Below, in pieces: positions 42,540 through 53,589 of a stretch of 64,000 bases of DNA. Position numbers and translations under genes: made by a program. The stretch comes from Guillardia theta CCMP2712. Lineage: Eukaryota > Cryptophyceae > Pyrenomonadales > Geminigeraceae. Positions within the stretch are counted from its first letter, which is position 1, and each line of letters starts with the position of its first letter. The notes below the pieces were generated by a model that saw only the letters and a program-made list of their open reading frames with translations, was not told the origin of the DNA and searched no databases. The stretch covers positions 313,342-377,341 of the forward strand of contig NW_005434635.1 in assembly GCF_000315625.1 (NCBI RefSeq), written 5' to 3'.

Positions 42540-44849
42540 ATGGCGGAGACTGGAAAGACGGCCAAGGAGAAGCAGGTGAGATGAGAACGTGTTGAAGACA
42601 GAGACTGTTGAGAAGATTGTTTGTGAAGTTGATCTGTTTTCAATTTACTCCGACTCGGCGAGTCCCTGTGTCCCATGATGACAACTCAAGTTGCAAACTA
42701 AAATCGCTGCCAGGAGTACAAACGGAGTTTGCTTGAAAACTTGAGCGAAGAGGCTGAAGATATCGGTGACTTTGCTCTCAAACCTTATCTCATGTCCATT
42801 CTCATTCTTGTTCCGTTAGTTGCGATCAATGCAAAGATAAACAAGGTAAGGCTGCTCACGGCGTCAAAAGTCCCAAAAATCTCAACCGCTTGCCTGCACA
42901 GACCTTGAGGGATCTCCGAAATCCTCCTGTGTATGATCTATCAGGGAAGGAGGGAGGAGAGAAGAACCTCTCCAACGCTGGGGTCGGGCTCCTGCTGAGT
43001 GCTCCTGAGAAGTCAGGTTCGCACGGGACGCACGTCATCGTAGACATGCTCGTTCCAGGTTCGTGCCATGTGCGGCTCCTGACCTTGAGGGATGACGCCA
43101 TGCCAACGAGCAGGAGGCGCCGCGGAGAAGCAGTTTGCGGGAGTGATCCGACCTGATGACCTCATCACGGCCGTCAGGGTTGATCTCCAGCCTTCTGCCA
43201 AAGCCATGGGCTGATAGGATGTGACAGGACGACAGCAAGGAGACAGAGTTTACTTGCACCACAGGCTTGTCCGTGCAGCAAGTCAAGGACCTCATCGTGG
43301 GAGCTCCGGGCTCCACTATCTCCCTCCGACTGCGCAGTCAAGAGTCGGGGGTGAGAGAGAGAGTCGCAGGCGGTTGACAGAAGCTGATGGGAGACCGCAG
43401 GAAGTGTACGAATGTCGAGGTCTCATCAGGGGACTGGAAAAATTCAGACGCGGCGCTGAGCAGGATGAAAGGGAGAGGGAGCAAGAGAGAGCAGAGGAGA
43501 GGGTTGAAGAGACCGCTGTGGAGGAGCAGGCAGAAGGCGCGCCAAGGAGCAGAATCAGGCTCCAAGCAAAAATGCCATCAGTAGCGCCACCTGTTCAGCA
43601 GGTTACCTCCTCAAAGCACAGACGAAGCTGATGCTGTGGAACAGGTTGAGTTTCTTCCTCAAGTGAAACCTCAATCGCTAGCAGCCAGCAGAGGAGAAGA
43701 GAAGGAGAAGCCAAGCAAGAACTCCGGGGGCACTCCCGCTGGACGCTCTTGTGTGGACGTGTTGCTTATGCTGCTGGTTCTTGTCGGACTGGTGGCTGCC
43801 GTGCTGGTGCAGCTGCAGGTACACCGTCACTCAACTACGAGCTTGCGAGCTCACTAGTTGCCTTCCTGCGCTACCTCACAGGGCCAGGGCACACTGGCGG
43901 CCCATGAGCGGATGCTGAGGGAGGAGATGGAGGCTCAGTTCCATGAGAAGTGAGGGGCTGTCGTCCTCCTCCGAACGTGTCTGACGGGTGCTGGGTAGGG
44001 AGAAGAAGTTCAACTGCACTCCACTGGTTCACGCGGAGCAGCGCAAGTGACTCTCTAGAACTTTCATGGTTGCAGTCTTGACTCGAACATGCCCAGATGT
44101 CAAACAAAGATCGATCAAACTCTCAAGGTCCTACTCTGTGTCCAACTCTTTCCTTCCCTGTGACCTGCACATCGTTAACTCATACCCTTGTTTCCTAGGA
44201 AAATCAAAAAGAGTTCGCCACGCGTGAGAAACAGGTGTAATAGGGAGTATTCCTCCCTCCCTCCCTCCTTCCCTCCTTCCCTCCCTCCCTCCCTCCCTCC
44301 CTCCCTCCCTCCCTCCCTCCCTCCCTCCCTCTCTCCCTCCCTCCCTCTCTCCCTTTGCTCCCATACTACTCACTGGCCGTCGCTGCTCAACTTTGGACCA
44401 GCTACTGGCGAGCGCGGAAGCAACTTCGGCCAAGAAGTCATCGACAAAGGCAAAGGAAATCTTCAGGTTGCCTCCAGCCCTTGCGGTAACCGCTGCTGAC
44501 ATGCCAACCAGGCGTGTAGTTCACGAGTTCGTTGAGTATCACGACCGATGGGACGAGATGGTTGACCGAGGCGGAGGATGCGGCGGATTGACCTTGCTAA
44601 GCAGCCGCTCAAGTCCAAGAAGAACAGCCTAGAGGACGAATTTAGGTACAACTAGCTCCTTCCTTCCATTCTTCTATCGCATCCTTGACCTCCTTTTCTC
44701 CTTCGCACCCTCGTTCCATCCGTCAATCCCGCAGTCCTTCCCTCCCTTGCCAACCCCTTTCCTTCCTCATCCTCCACTTACTCGTGTCTGTGACCCGCAG
44801 GTCTGGAATCATGAAGCTACTCAAGAGGACGCGGGACATGGTGCACTGA
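42540..44849 (+). CDS. PDZ-domain membrane protein with coiled C-terminal region
   Basis: Multi-exon. ATG 42540 (MAETGKTAKEKQ), then an exon EYKRSLLENLSEEAEDIGDF followed by a membrane segment (LMSILILVPLVAINAKINK), an exon with PPVYDLSGKEGGEKNLSN, then a PDZ domain: AGVGLLLSAPEKSG, THVIVDMLVPG, AAEKQFAGVIRPDDLITAV, LSVQQVKDLIVGAPGSTISL. A Glu/Arg-rich region, a second membrane segment (CVDVLLMLLVLVGLVAAVLV) and short polar exons follow (ERMLREEMEAQFHEK, ENQKEFATREKQ, LAKQPLKSKKNSLEDEFR), ending LKRTRDMVH before TGA 44847-44849. One PDZ intron (about 43210-43264) appears to use a GC donor. The C-terminal exon chain after about 43380 is tentative. A scaffold that organises a membrane complex is a reasonable inference; the family is not named. 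Confidence 0.65.
44249..44353. repeat. (CCCT)n tract
   Basis: About 105 bp of CCCT/CCTT in an intron of the PDZ membrane gene. Confidence 0.95.
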
Positions 44850-45170
44850 GGCGGGGAGATCGACTTGCGTTGAGTTGCGCTCACATGAATCAGGAGCACT
44901 CGAACCCCCACAAGACCGTCACCGACAACTCCTGCTCCTCGTGGGACTGCCTCTCCTCCTAGCAGCTTCCCTTCGGAAGCTCCATTCAAGTGATGAACTT
45001 TTGTATTACTTTCAAAGTGTTTGGAATAATTCAAAATGATTTCGATCGTCTACCCGGCGCCCGGCGCTGCGCTCCTCGGCTTATCTCCCCGCAAGCATAA
45101 AAATCGTCTCCCATAGCAAGAGGTCACGAGGGTCCCGAGATGATATAGAGCGCGCGTGCAAAGAAAACTT
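44850..45170. other. Convergent 3' intergenic region
   Basis: Lies between the stops of the plus-strand PDZ gene and the minus-strand kinase. Nothing recognised beyond probable UTRs. Confidence 0.5.
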
Positions 45171-46136
45171 TCACTGCACACAGCAGCACTGCTGCTTCGG
45201 AGCGACTCCCATGCTGATATCAGGCTTGTCTGGCAACTTGTTGAGCTCCTCGATGGATTCCATGGCAGAGGGTCGCTTGGCCGGGTCATGCTCCCACATG
45301 CGAGAGATAATATCCTCCAGCCCCTTCCAGCCCACGGCAGAGAGGGGAGGACGGTCGTGGAGGCTCTTGGGCACTGCACCATTCTGCAGGGCCACACGAA
45401 TCTCGTTGAGGTCTTTGCCAGGAGGGCGCTGGGAGGTAGCGATGTACCACATTATGAGAGAGGCGCTGAAGACGTCAGCCTTCTCGTTGTAGTTCCCTTG
45501 CCGCTGGCTCAAGACCTCAGGAGCCATGTACCTCACCGTCCCTGTGTACCCCTTGTGGTGCTTCGTGTCGCGTTGCGACCTCTCCACCTTCTTGCTCATG
45601 CCGAAGTCTGCGAGCTTCAGCGTCTGCAGGTCCTTGGTGAGCATGAGGTTGGCTGGCTTCAAGTCTCTGTGGATGATGATGGGGTCGCGGTTGTGCAGAA
45701 AGTCAAGCGCACGGAGGAGATCGAGGCTCCAGCCGAAGATGGTGGGCTTGGGAAGCCGCGAGCCGTTCCTGCTGGAGATGTAAGTCTCCAGCGTCGGGCC
45801 ATCCACGAACTCCTCGAAGATGATGGGGCTGTTGGGGTTGACGATGCATGCTCCCCAGAAACGCACGACGTTGGGGTGGGGCTGGACTGAAGTCAAGATC
45901 TCCAGCTCCATCACTAGATCCTTGTACGCTTGAGAGCCAGCATCCACTCCGTTCTTGAGCTGCTTGGCAACGCATGTCATGCCGCTGAGCTGGCACTTGT
46001 GAATGATGGCATTGGCTCCTTCTCCGATCTTGGGTCCCAGCTGATATTCAGATTCCTTGACTTCCCAATTCCCCTTGGTGACATTCCCGAATGTGAGGAC
46101 TGGGCAGTGAACGGTGGTATCAACAACTGTGTTCAT
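45171..46136 (-). CDS. TKL-like protein kinase with C-terminal CaaX-like box
   Basis: Intron-less, 321 residues from ATG 46136. All kinase landmarks are present: glycine loop IGEGANAIIHKC (degenerate, G-x-G-A-N), VAIK lysine in MTCVAKQLKNG, alpha-C Glu in LVMELEILTSV, hinge IIFEEFVDGPTLETYI, catalytic loop IIHRDLKPANLML, LADFGMSK (DFG), activation segment to TVRYMAPEVL (APE), and DVFSASLIMWYI. The IHRDLKPANLM plus TG(T)xRYMAPE pattern fits tyrosine-kinase-like Ser/Thr kinases. About 40 residues precede the domain (GNVTKGNWEVKESEYQLGP). The C-terminus QQCCCVQ ends in C-C-V-Q, a possible prenylation and palmitoylation site that would tether it to membranes. The target pathway is unknown. Lack of introns is notable among intron-rich neighbours. 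Confidence 0.9.
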   Translation of the reverse strand: MNTVVDTTVHCPVLTFGNVTKGNWEVKESEYQLGPKIGEGANAIIHKCQLSGMTCVAKQLKNGVDAGSQAYKDLVMELEILTSVQPHPNVVRFWGACIVNPNSPIIFEEFVDGPTLETYISSRNGSRLPKPTIFGWSLDLLRALDFLHNRDPIIIHRDLKPANLMLTKDLQTLKLADFGMSKKVERSQRDTKHHKGYTGTVRYMAPEVLSQRQGNYNEKADVFSASLIMWYIATSQRPPGKDLNEIRVALQNGAVPKSLHDRPPLSAVGWKGLEDIISRMWEHDPAKRPSAMESIEELNKLPDKPDISMGVAPKQQCCCVQ

Positions 46137-46179
46137 TCCTGGAAGAAGGGTGGCGGTGACTTGTGGTAACGGTGGACCG

Positions 46180-47040
46180 CGTTCTGTTATTCAACCGGCA
46201 TGCTCATAACCCACCTGAGGAAAACGATTGTCAGCAACAAAGATAAGGCTTATTTCAAGAGAACTTGTTACACGTGAACTAGTCAAACTAATGCTCACCC
46301 TAAGGCCTATGATGACAACCATTATCTACCTATCATTCTGGCTTGCCACAAGCATACATACACAGTTTGCCTGCCCTGTGATTATATTCTCCAAGTGCTT
46401 ATCCGTCTTTTTTCATCTCTTCCATCTCCTTAACTTTCTTCTTCGCCCTCCCCCACTTTTCCTCCCCCTTAGCCACTCTTCGTCTCTCCGTCTTTGGTCA
46501 ACAATCTTCCCGTTCTCTCCTCTCTTTCAATGCATCCAATCTCTCAGAGTTCCTTCTTCTCGCATCTCAAAGAGCTTCCTGCATCAACCGCTCTCCCCAC
46601 TTCTCCACCGGCACAATTTCCATCGCCATGTTTGACCCGCAGGCGTCAGTATTCCCCACATGACCCCACCCCTCCCCAACGGCCAGGTAAGGTACCCATG
46701 TGCGATCCCAGACTATTTTCACTCCTGGCCACTTTCCATGTTTCGATGGCATCTAGTCAGGCCCCACATGCCCTCTATCGCCATATTTCCTTGTCCATTC
46801 CTATACAAGTTCGCCTCCAGTCCCCATCCTTCCAGCCCAGCTTGTTGGAGCAAACCGCCCACCATCAACGTACTGAGTCAACCAGTTACACGGGTACCAC
46901 CCCCCACCCCCGATATCCCTGGCGAGGAGTTTTAACTTAACTCTGCAGAGCTACAAGCTCGCATCCCTGAATGTACGTTACAGATGTAACGAAGAATGTC
47001 AACATCACAATGGCTTGCCGCATGCGTAACGGGTTGACCG
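46180..47040. other. 5' flank of kinase with G/C-rich TACCC motifs, no gene
   Basis: Open frames are pyrimidine-rich by-products. From about 46660 to 46930 words such as CCCACCCCTCCCC, AGGTAAGGTACCC and CGGGTACCACCCCCCACCCCC belong to the GGGTA/TACCC family. Confidence 0.5.
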
Positions 47041-47500
47041 TTACATTCCAAAGTTTCCCCAGCAACGGCGCCGCAGCCCGGGCTCAGCCGCTGCGGCAGA
47101 GCCGGGCAGAGCGACCGGGTACGGTCTTCGGAATCTGAGTGACTGAGTGCTGCCGCCCGAGTGGCCCGGCCCGCCGAATGTCCAGGCTGTTGCCGCGCAG
47201 TGCCGCACGGCACTTTTCGAACTTCGGAAGTTTCACCTGCCACAGGCTCAGACCGCCAAGTTCCGTCACGGAAGGTGACTGGCAGTGACTCTGCCGCTCT
47301 CGGATCTGGCCGCAGTGGTCGCCCGTCACTACGGTGTGAACTTCAGTCACTGGCTGGTCAACGGTTCAACGGGTACCGTGAGCAGAGCGGAATGATAGTA
47401 TTTGTACCCGTAAGGCCTGCAGCCTGGGCACTGGACGGCACTCGCGGCTGTCACAGTGTTTGCCTTTGCCGGCGGCGGTCACGGTGGCATGGGAATCCGA
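47040..47500. repeat. GC-rich restricted-vocabulary island 6
   Basis: CCGGGCAGAGCGACCGGGTACGG, GCCCGAGTGGCCCGGCCCGCC, GTCACGGAAGGTGACTGGCAGTGAC and related words. Mixed with more ordinary sequence, so borders are soft. Confidence 0.55.
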
Positions 47501-48950
47501 CGACGACCTTCAAGTTGGTGTCAAGATTCCGGTCCGTGGCAACTAGGGACTAGCCTGCCAAAAGTTCAGCACACCGTACATTGAAGACTCGCTTGAAGGA
47601 CCTCAATGCAGAACTGAAACATTTGGAACAAAGCCCTATTGAGCTGGGTCTTAACTGACCAGCTCTTCAATGTGAAGACGACACACGTTCCTACCCTCCA
47701 ACGTTTCTTGCGCAGCATTCAAGTTCCCCAACTGAGCGTTGACAGCAAGTTGCTCAGTGCAAGTGCTTCGACGTCGCAAATCTGCTGATGGGTTGCGGCA
47801 CGGAGACCTCAAAGTTTTGTACTTTGCATATCAACGGGGTTGCCTGCCGCTACTCGAAGTTGGGCAGCCTCGGAAGCTGGATAATCTGCCAACAAGGCTC
47901 GCTGACGCTTGGAAAAGTTGACTCGAAACTACAAAAGCTGCCAGAGGTCCTGAAGAGGTTGGGCGATGGGATCCGGTCCTTGCCGTGAGCTGCGCCAAGG
48001 AGGCATTCTTCCCAGATCCCCTGCTTCATCAAGTACCTGTGAGTGTCCAAGAAGGAAGCCGGCATGGGGACGACGTCCCCAGCATGAACTCGCTGCGAGT
48101 TGATGGATCCAAATCAGCTCCATCATTATCCCGATGCCGGTAAGAGTGGCTGGCTGCGTGGTAGGTGACGTCCAATGAATGCTGAAAGATGGAATTTCCT
48201 CCCGCCCATCCAACAAACTTGGCATTCGCAGACCGGAACGCCGTGTAGGCCATGCCCTTCTGTGGGTTGAACCCACTCCCCCCATCACTACAAGGCAACG
48301 GGCGTGTGCAGTAAGCAAACTGAAGGTCCGTTGGACTGCAAGTCAGGTAAAGGCTCTGCGAAGATTGCTGTGGCCACTGAAACGCCTTTCCAAGGAGATG
48401 CCTTCCAGTGTTGCTGCAGTGGACAAATTTTTTCATGGCTTCCGGTCATGCTCCAGCTAACGGGGGCTACTGTGACAAATGTGATGGGTTGCTACGACAT
48501 CCTGGGGAGGTGACACACATGGTGACCTGCAGGCACCGCAGCCCTTGACCGACGGAGGGATGCGCATGCCAAGTGCCGCAGTGAGGTATTAGTGACCGGG
48601 TCCGATCACCTGGCTTAACGCAAACTTGGCCCTGACTCGGAAAGCGGCAGCGCAGAGGAAGATCAATGATCATCTGTATGCTGCGTATGCTCAGCATGTC
48701 CCACCACAGGCTTTCCTACCCATCATCGCCTGCTCGCTTCCTGATCTTTGGTCAGCTCTGAGGGCTGCCGCAGTGCGCTGGTCACTACTGGCACAGTTGC
48801 AGACCGCAGTTGAGTGAAGGTATCAGTAAAGTTTGGGGGCAGCAATTAGAAAGATTAGTATTGGCGTCACGAATTTCTCAGTGTCTTGTATGTTGAAACC
48901 TCTTCGACCGCATCCTCGGTCATAATTTCGCTTAACATTGAGTAATATCA
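47500..48950. other. Decayed or unresolved coding-like sequence
   Basis: Short frames on both strands look weakly protein-like. Minus 48029-48436 includes FNPQKGMAYTAFRSANAKFV. Plus 48626-48817 includes INDHLYAAYAQHVPPQAF. Plus near 48460 is a possible CxxC zinc-binding segment YCDKCDGLLRHPGEVTHMV. None is long or continuous. A degraded mobile element is the simplest explanation, but no diagnostic motif is seen. Confidence 0.3.
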
Positions 48951-48954
48951 TCGA

Positions 48955-49450
48955 CAGTCAGTGACGGCAGCCTCCCGCGACACATGGTGTGACCCCGCCT
49001 CCGAGGCTCGGACTGCCTGGCACTACGGTACTGGCACTGATCGGACTTGAGCCTAGGAGCGAGGTCATCCCTACCTGAGTCCGGCCGGATGGGCGACTCG
49101 GCGACGCTGACGCGGCTGCCGCCGGCCAGTGTTGACACGGTTCCAGTCCGGGAGCCGCCGCCGCACTGCGGCACCGTCTCCGACCGTGAGTCACTGAGTG
49201 CCGCAGTGCTGATCATGGCAGTGTGAGAGTACGGTCTATCCCGGCTGCAACACTGTACGGTGGCCGCCCTGGTGACTCAGTGCACTCAGTGCCGCAACTT
49301 GTCAGTTGAGTGAAGGTATCAGTAAAGCGAAACTTGTCGGACGGCCGCTGAGTAATGTAGTCACTTGCGAGTCTTGGAGCGCCCGGATGTACGCCGGACC
49401 TAGATGCGGCGGCGCCAGGCACCCGGCGGCACCCCGCGGCGCTTCTGATT
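48955..49450. repeat. GC-rich restricted-vocabulary island 7
   Basis: GACTGCCTGGCACTACGGTACTGG, GGCGACTCGGCGACGCTGACG, CCGTCTCCGACCGTGAGTCACTGAGTG and CCGGCGGCACCCCGCGGCGC. Includes a copy of GAGTGAAGGTATCAGTAAAG at about 49310. Confidence 0.6.
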
Positions 49451-49639
49451 CCATCAGATGATCATTGTTCAACTTGTTAAAAATCATTGTTCAACTTTCA
49501 ATCGGATCAGTGCCGATGATCTGAGTGCCACCGTGACAGCACAAAGGCAACTGCCTTTGTGATATCACAAGGGCAAACCGCAATAATAGATCTCTTAAGT
49601 TTAGGGCAGTGCGGCTGCAGATGCCTTTGGAACAAGATC

Positions 49640-50010
49640 ACTCGTTATCGCCAAGTTCGAAACATGATGATGACAATGATGAATCACGCCACGGAGACTG
49701 TGCGATCATGCCAGGTTGCGACATTTGATATCCTTGAGTAAGAGGATTGCTCACAGGCAATCAAAACACAACATATGCAGTCTACTCATATATGACATTT
49801 TACATGGTAAAAGACTACAAAGCATCTTCATTCCTCATTTTAAAGGCGTGTGTGGACAAAAGAGGAATGTGTTGGAACTGCTGTTTCGAAATCACGAATT
49901 TAATTCAGAAAAAGGAAAGAATATCACAAAAATTGAATCTTACAAAGAAAAGTAAAGAATTACAGAATGTACAATGCATCGAACTATCGATGCTCGAGTA
50001 TTGAAGGCAG
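49640..50010. other. AT-rich island with a short ORF
   Basis: Markedly AT-rich against its GC-rich flanks. A plus-strand frame (about 49747-50004, start without ATG) reads Lys/Asn/Ile-rich sequence (ACVDKRGMCWNCCFEITNLI). No recognised gene. Organelle-derived or foreign insertion possible. Confidence 0.4.
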
Positions 50011-50690
50011 AATCGCTTCTGTCCCTACTTCCTTCGAGGCGATTCGTTTGCGAAGGAGTTGAATTGAGCTCCACAACGCTGTAAGTTTCTTTCTCTTGCA
50101 TTGAGAAAACGTCGTCCAGACCTTATCATCGAAATGGAAAGGCCTTGTTGCATGAGGATCCTCCCTTCTGTGTTGGGACTCGGATCCTTCAGCGTGGACT
50201 TCCGTCATGCTCGGTCGTGTTCTGCTTGCTTGCCTCTCCTTGGAGATCATATTCAGTTCAGTTACGTGCTCCGCTCCGTCAGCATCGTGATTGAATTGGT
50301 CAGCATGATACTGGTGACGTGCCAGATGTCAGCATGTCATGTACTATACCGGGTACTGATCTGCTGAAAAATGGGGTAGTACCTGCCGCTGCGTCGTTTC
50401 GGAGCAAATGTACAAGCCGTGACTGGGTGCGTCTGTCACGTAAAGTCAGGAAGTAGCAACGAAATCACTACCTTTCGGAAGGTATGCCTTGTCTTCTTCA
50501 TATCCGCCTGAGTACCTTACAGCTGGTCTCGGACAAAACTACCGGCTCTTTGGACTAGACTGAAGGGGGTACACAATAAAGTCATGATACCAACTGGAGG
50601 AATTTGATGGTCAAAAAAGGATATGTGGTAGTAACGAAGAAATCAAAGCAATTACAGCATGGAAGGATCATGATAAAGTGGAAAATAACA
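50010..50690. other. Interval with a minus-strand ORF, otherwise no gene
   Basis: Minus 49984-50250 reads basic sequence with FDDKVWTTFSQCKRKKLTAL, WSSIQLLRKRIASKE, without recognised relatives. The remainder to 50690 shows nothing. Confidence 0.3.
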
Positions 50691-51370
50691 ACGATTCGGG
50701 AGTCAGCACCGTGACTGAGATACAGGTCATGGTTTCAGTGACTCTGCCCCGGCGCCGCCGGTCACTCCTGTCAAACTTGAAAGTTCATCGACGGTCATCA
50801 ACGACCGTGACCGCCGCACCGGGGCGCGGCGCGGCCCGTGCCGCGCCGCACGCTCCCCCCCGGCGGACGGTCCCCAGGGGCCGGCACCCGGCGGCGCCCG
50901 GGCGGCCCGGGCCGCCGCTACCGTACCGCGGACGGTACCCGGCCCAGTGATGCCGGGACGGCGAAAACCCCAGCGTACTACCGTACACCGTTTGAATCAT
51001 TTGAACGGACTCGGGCCCGAGTCGCCGGAATGCGCGGCCGCGCTGCCGGGCATGCCACGGATCATCGGATCATTGAGTCATGGCCGATGATGCCCGGGCC
51101 GGGCCGGTGACCACCGTAGGTGACCGCCCGGCGCCGTGAGCCTACGCGGCCCGGAGTCCGACCGGCCCGGTGACTCGAGCCCGGCCGCCCTCGCGGACCG
51201 TCCGATTCGACTAGAGTCCCCGAGTCTAGTCCGACCGAGTGACTCACTGTTCGATCATGGCACGGCGCGGCGGCGCCGGGCCGGCCGGAACCGAACCGTT
51301 CCCCGGGCCCCGCGGCCGGGCCGCCCGGCCCTCAGCCGACGGTCTGCGGAGTTGGATTTCCAGGGACCCG
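50690..51370. repeat. GC-rich restricted-vocabulary island 8 (large)
   Basis: About 680 bp dominated by CCGG, GGCC, GCGCC, GGTACC/GTACCG and GACCG words, with TGAGTCATGG and GACTCGAG. Extreme GC content. Reading frames are compositional artefacts. Confidence 0.75.
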
Positions 51371-51995
51371 TGGTAGCGCGGGGAGCAGTGGGGGTAGGAT
51401 AGAGCAACTTCCACGTGCAGAATTCAACGAAATATCACCCACCTATACCCCATAAATTATATAAGTAAGTAAATATTAGTATTATTTGTTTTGACTGTAT
51501 ACCTAATCATGGTAAATTACTGAAAACCCTATAGAAAGGTAGGAGCAGACTGGGCAGTCAACACTACCCCTTGCCGCGGAAGCTTCTAGAAAGTCTGGAG
51601 TGCTCTATGTCTGAGCGGGAAAGAACGCAGAGAAGATACGACAGGGAGCAAGTGGAAGCAGAAACAAAACTGAGGCATAACACTGTTCATAGACGAGTAC
51701 ATGTTGAAAGTGAATGATGATTGTTGTATGACCTTAACATGCAAAGGTTAGAATAGCAGAAGAAAGACGATGAAGGAAGGTAGATGACAAATTCATGTTC
51801 GGGTTGCGAAACATTTGAACACATAGGCAAAGTTGTACTTTCGTGAAAGCTTCGAGACATCTTCAGAAATGTGTAAATGTCACTTTCAAGATACAAATGG
51901 TATGAGCAGGCTTGTAGTTTACAAAGAAGATCGCTTCGAAGTTGATGCCCGCATCGTGGTACAAGGGCTTCAGTAACTGTTTGCTTGACAACAGA
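51371..51995. other. 5' flank of the Aha1 gene, partly AT-rich
   Basis: 51430-51540 is AT-rich (TAAATTATATAAGTAAGTAAAT). The rest is ordinary upstream sequence. No gene seen. Confidence 0.5.
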
Positions 51996-53541
51996 ATGGC
52001 AAAGTTTGGAGAAGGTGATCCGCGATGGAAAGTTCAGGAGCTTGGAGAGGGAGGAAGAAACGTAAATGGATGGTAACCTTTCTTTCTGTCCTTCGTGCAT
52101 TGTCCTCCTCCTACCCTCGCATGCTCTGGATTGGCTATTCTGACCATTCTGCAGGCATTGGACCGAGAATGATTGCTTTCCGTTCTTCAAAGAAGAGTTC
52201 CAAAAATCATTCGAAGGTTGTGCATCTACTTTCTCTCCTCTCCTCTCACAAACTGCAGGAAATTACGTGCTCCAGAATGTTCGAGACGCATTTCCGGGGT
52301 TGACAGGCGACCTCAATTGTTGGAAGGTCGACAAGTGCACTGGAGAAGCATGCGTCAACAGGAGGAAGGGGAACAAAGTTGTGCTGATCTATGAAATCGA
52401 GCTCGCAGTGAAATGGGAATCAACGCTGAAGAATGCTGCTGGAGAAGTGGTTTCGACCTCCAAGGGGACGTACGTGATGCCGTGCATCGATACAGTAGAG
52501 GATCTCGACAACTTTGAGATTCAAGTCAAGTTCAACAAGGAAGGGGCTGAGTTCAAAGCTGCCAACGACTTCGCCAAGACTCATGGTCAGAAGAAGGTGT
52601 GCAGCGAGTCAGGGGATTCTTCTTGTTCTGACTTGGGGCTCAAGGTTCGTGAGATCATAGTTGAGACAATAGAAAAATTGAAGGAACAAGCTGGTCAAAC
52701 TTGTACCGATAAAGTGACCAGCTCGAACAACCGTGAGGCAGAGAAGGTGAACGCAGACAGTCTTGGTTGAGATTTATCTGAATGTCGCAAATAGCCCAAG
52801 TCAAACGGAACCTCTGACGCAAAACCCGAGGCATCGAAGCAGCAGGCTTCCAACGCTGATCACAAGGGAACTACCATTGAGCTGACAACAGAATTCAATG
52901 CTCCCGCACGCGAGGTATGAGTCAATGATGGAGCCGAGACCGTTACTGACCGTCCGCAGATCTTTGAATGCTTCACCATCCCGCCTAAGGTGATGGCGTT
53001 TACACAGAGCAAAGCTCAGGTGCAGCATAATTTGAGAGTCTGTCGTGAGAGTGAAGGTGCATGCAGGTTGGAACCTCCGTTGGAGAAGAGATCGTGCTCT
53101 TTGATGGAGCCATCGTTGGGAAGGTGTTAGAATGTGAAATGAACAGGTATCCATCTCTTCTGGAGTTTGTTCGGTCAATGCTAACAATGCCTCTCCAGCA
53201 AACTTGTCTGGGAGTGGAGACAAAGCTCCTGGCCAGCTGGAGTTCGATCCAAGTGCAGCCTTGAGTTTACCGAACCTGGGGAGGGTGCGTCATATGTGTG
53301 GAAACGAATCTTCTGTAAGGTTTCCTACAGGAACCTGTCGACTTAAACTAAAACAGACCGGCATCCCATACTCTGACGCTCATGGAAATCATGTAGAGCT
53401 GATTAGATTTGGCATTACTGTCTCTCTTTTGGTTGACTGCATACCCAGGACATGCCCCGCGTGGTGGAGGAAGGCTGGAAGCGCAATTTTTTTGACAGGA
53501 TCAAGATGGTTTTTGGCTTCGGAGCACCAGAATTTAGTTAA
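51996..53541 (+). CDS. AHA1: Aha1, activator of Hsp90 ATPase
   Basis: Hsp90 co-chaperone that stimulates its ATPase, cytosolic. ATG 51996 gives MAKFGEGDPRWKVQE then NVNGWHWTENDCFPFFKEEF across intron 1: the conserved Aha1 start (G-D-P-R-W-x-V and N-V-N-x-W-H-W). The N-terminal domain continues with YVLQNVRDAFPGLTGDLNC, KGNKVVLIYEIELAVKWEST and DLDNFEIQVKFNKEGAEF. After a charged linker with SSNNREAEKVNADS, the C-terminal START-like domain follows: IELTTEFNAPAREIFECFTI, PPKVMAFTQSKAQV, LFDGAIVGKVLECEMN, KLVWEWRQSSWPAGVRSKCS, and the ending VVEEGWKRNFFDRIKMVFGF, GAPEFS with TAA at 53539-53541. The full two-domain length of the family is present. The exon joining SYVWKRIF to the last exon (TGIPYSDAHGNH region) is approximate. 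Confidence 0.92.
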
Positions 53542-53589
53542 GACGAATCAAAGAAAAACAAAGAATAACATCAGATTTTTGCTGACTCA

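Noticed and set aside
45156-45890. Long plus-strand ORF opposite the kinase (244 codons)
   Set aside because: Antisense shadow of a highly conserved kinase; no domain-like features.
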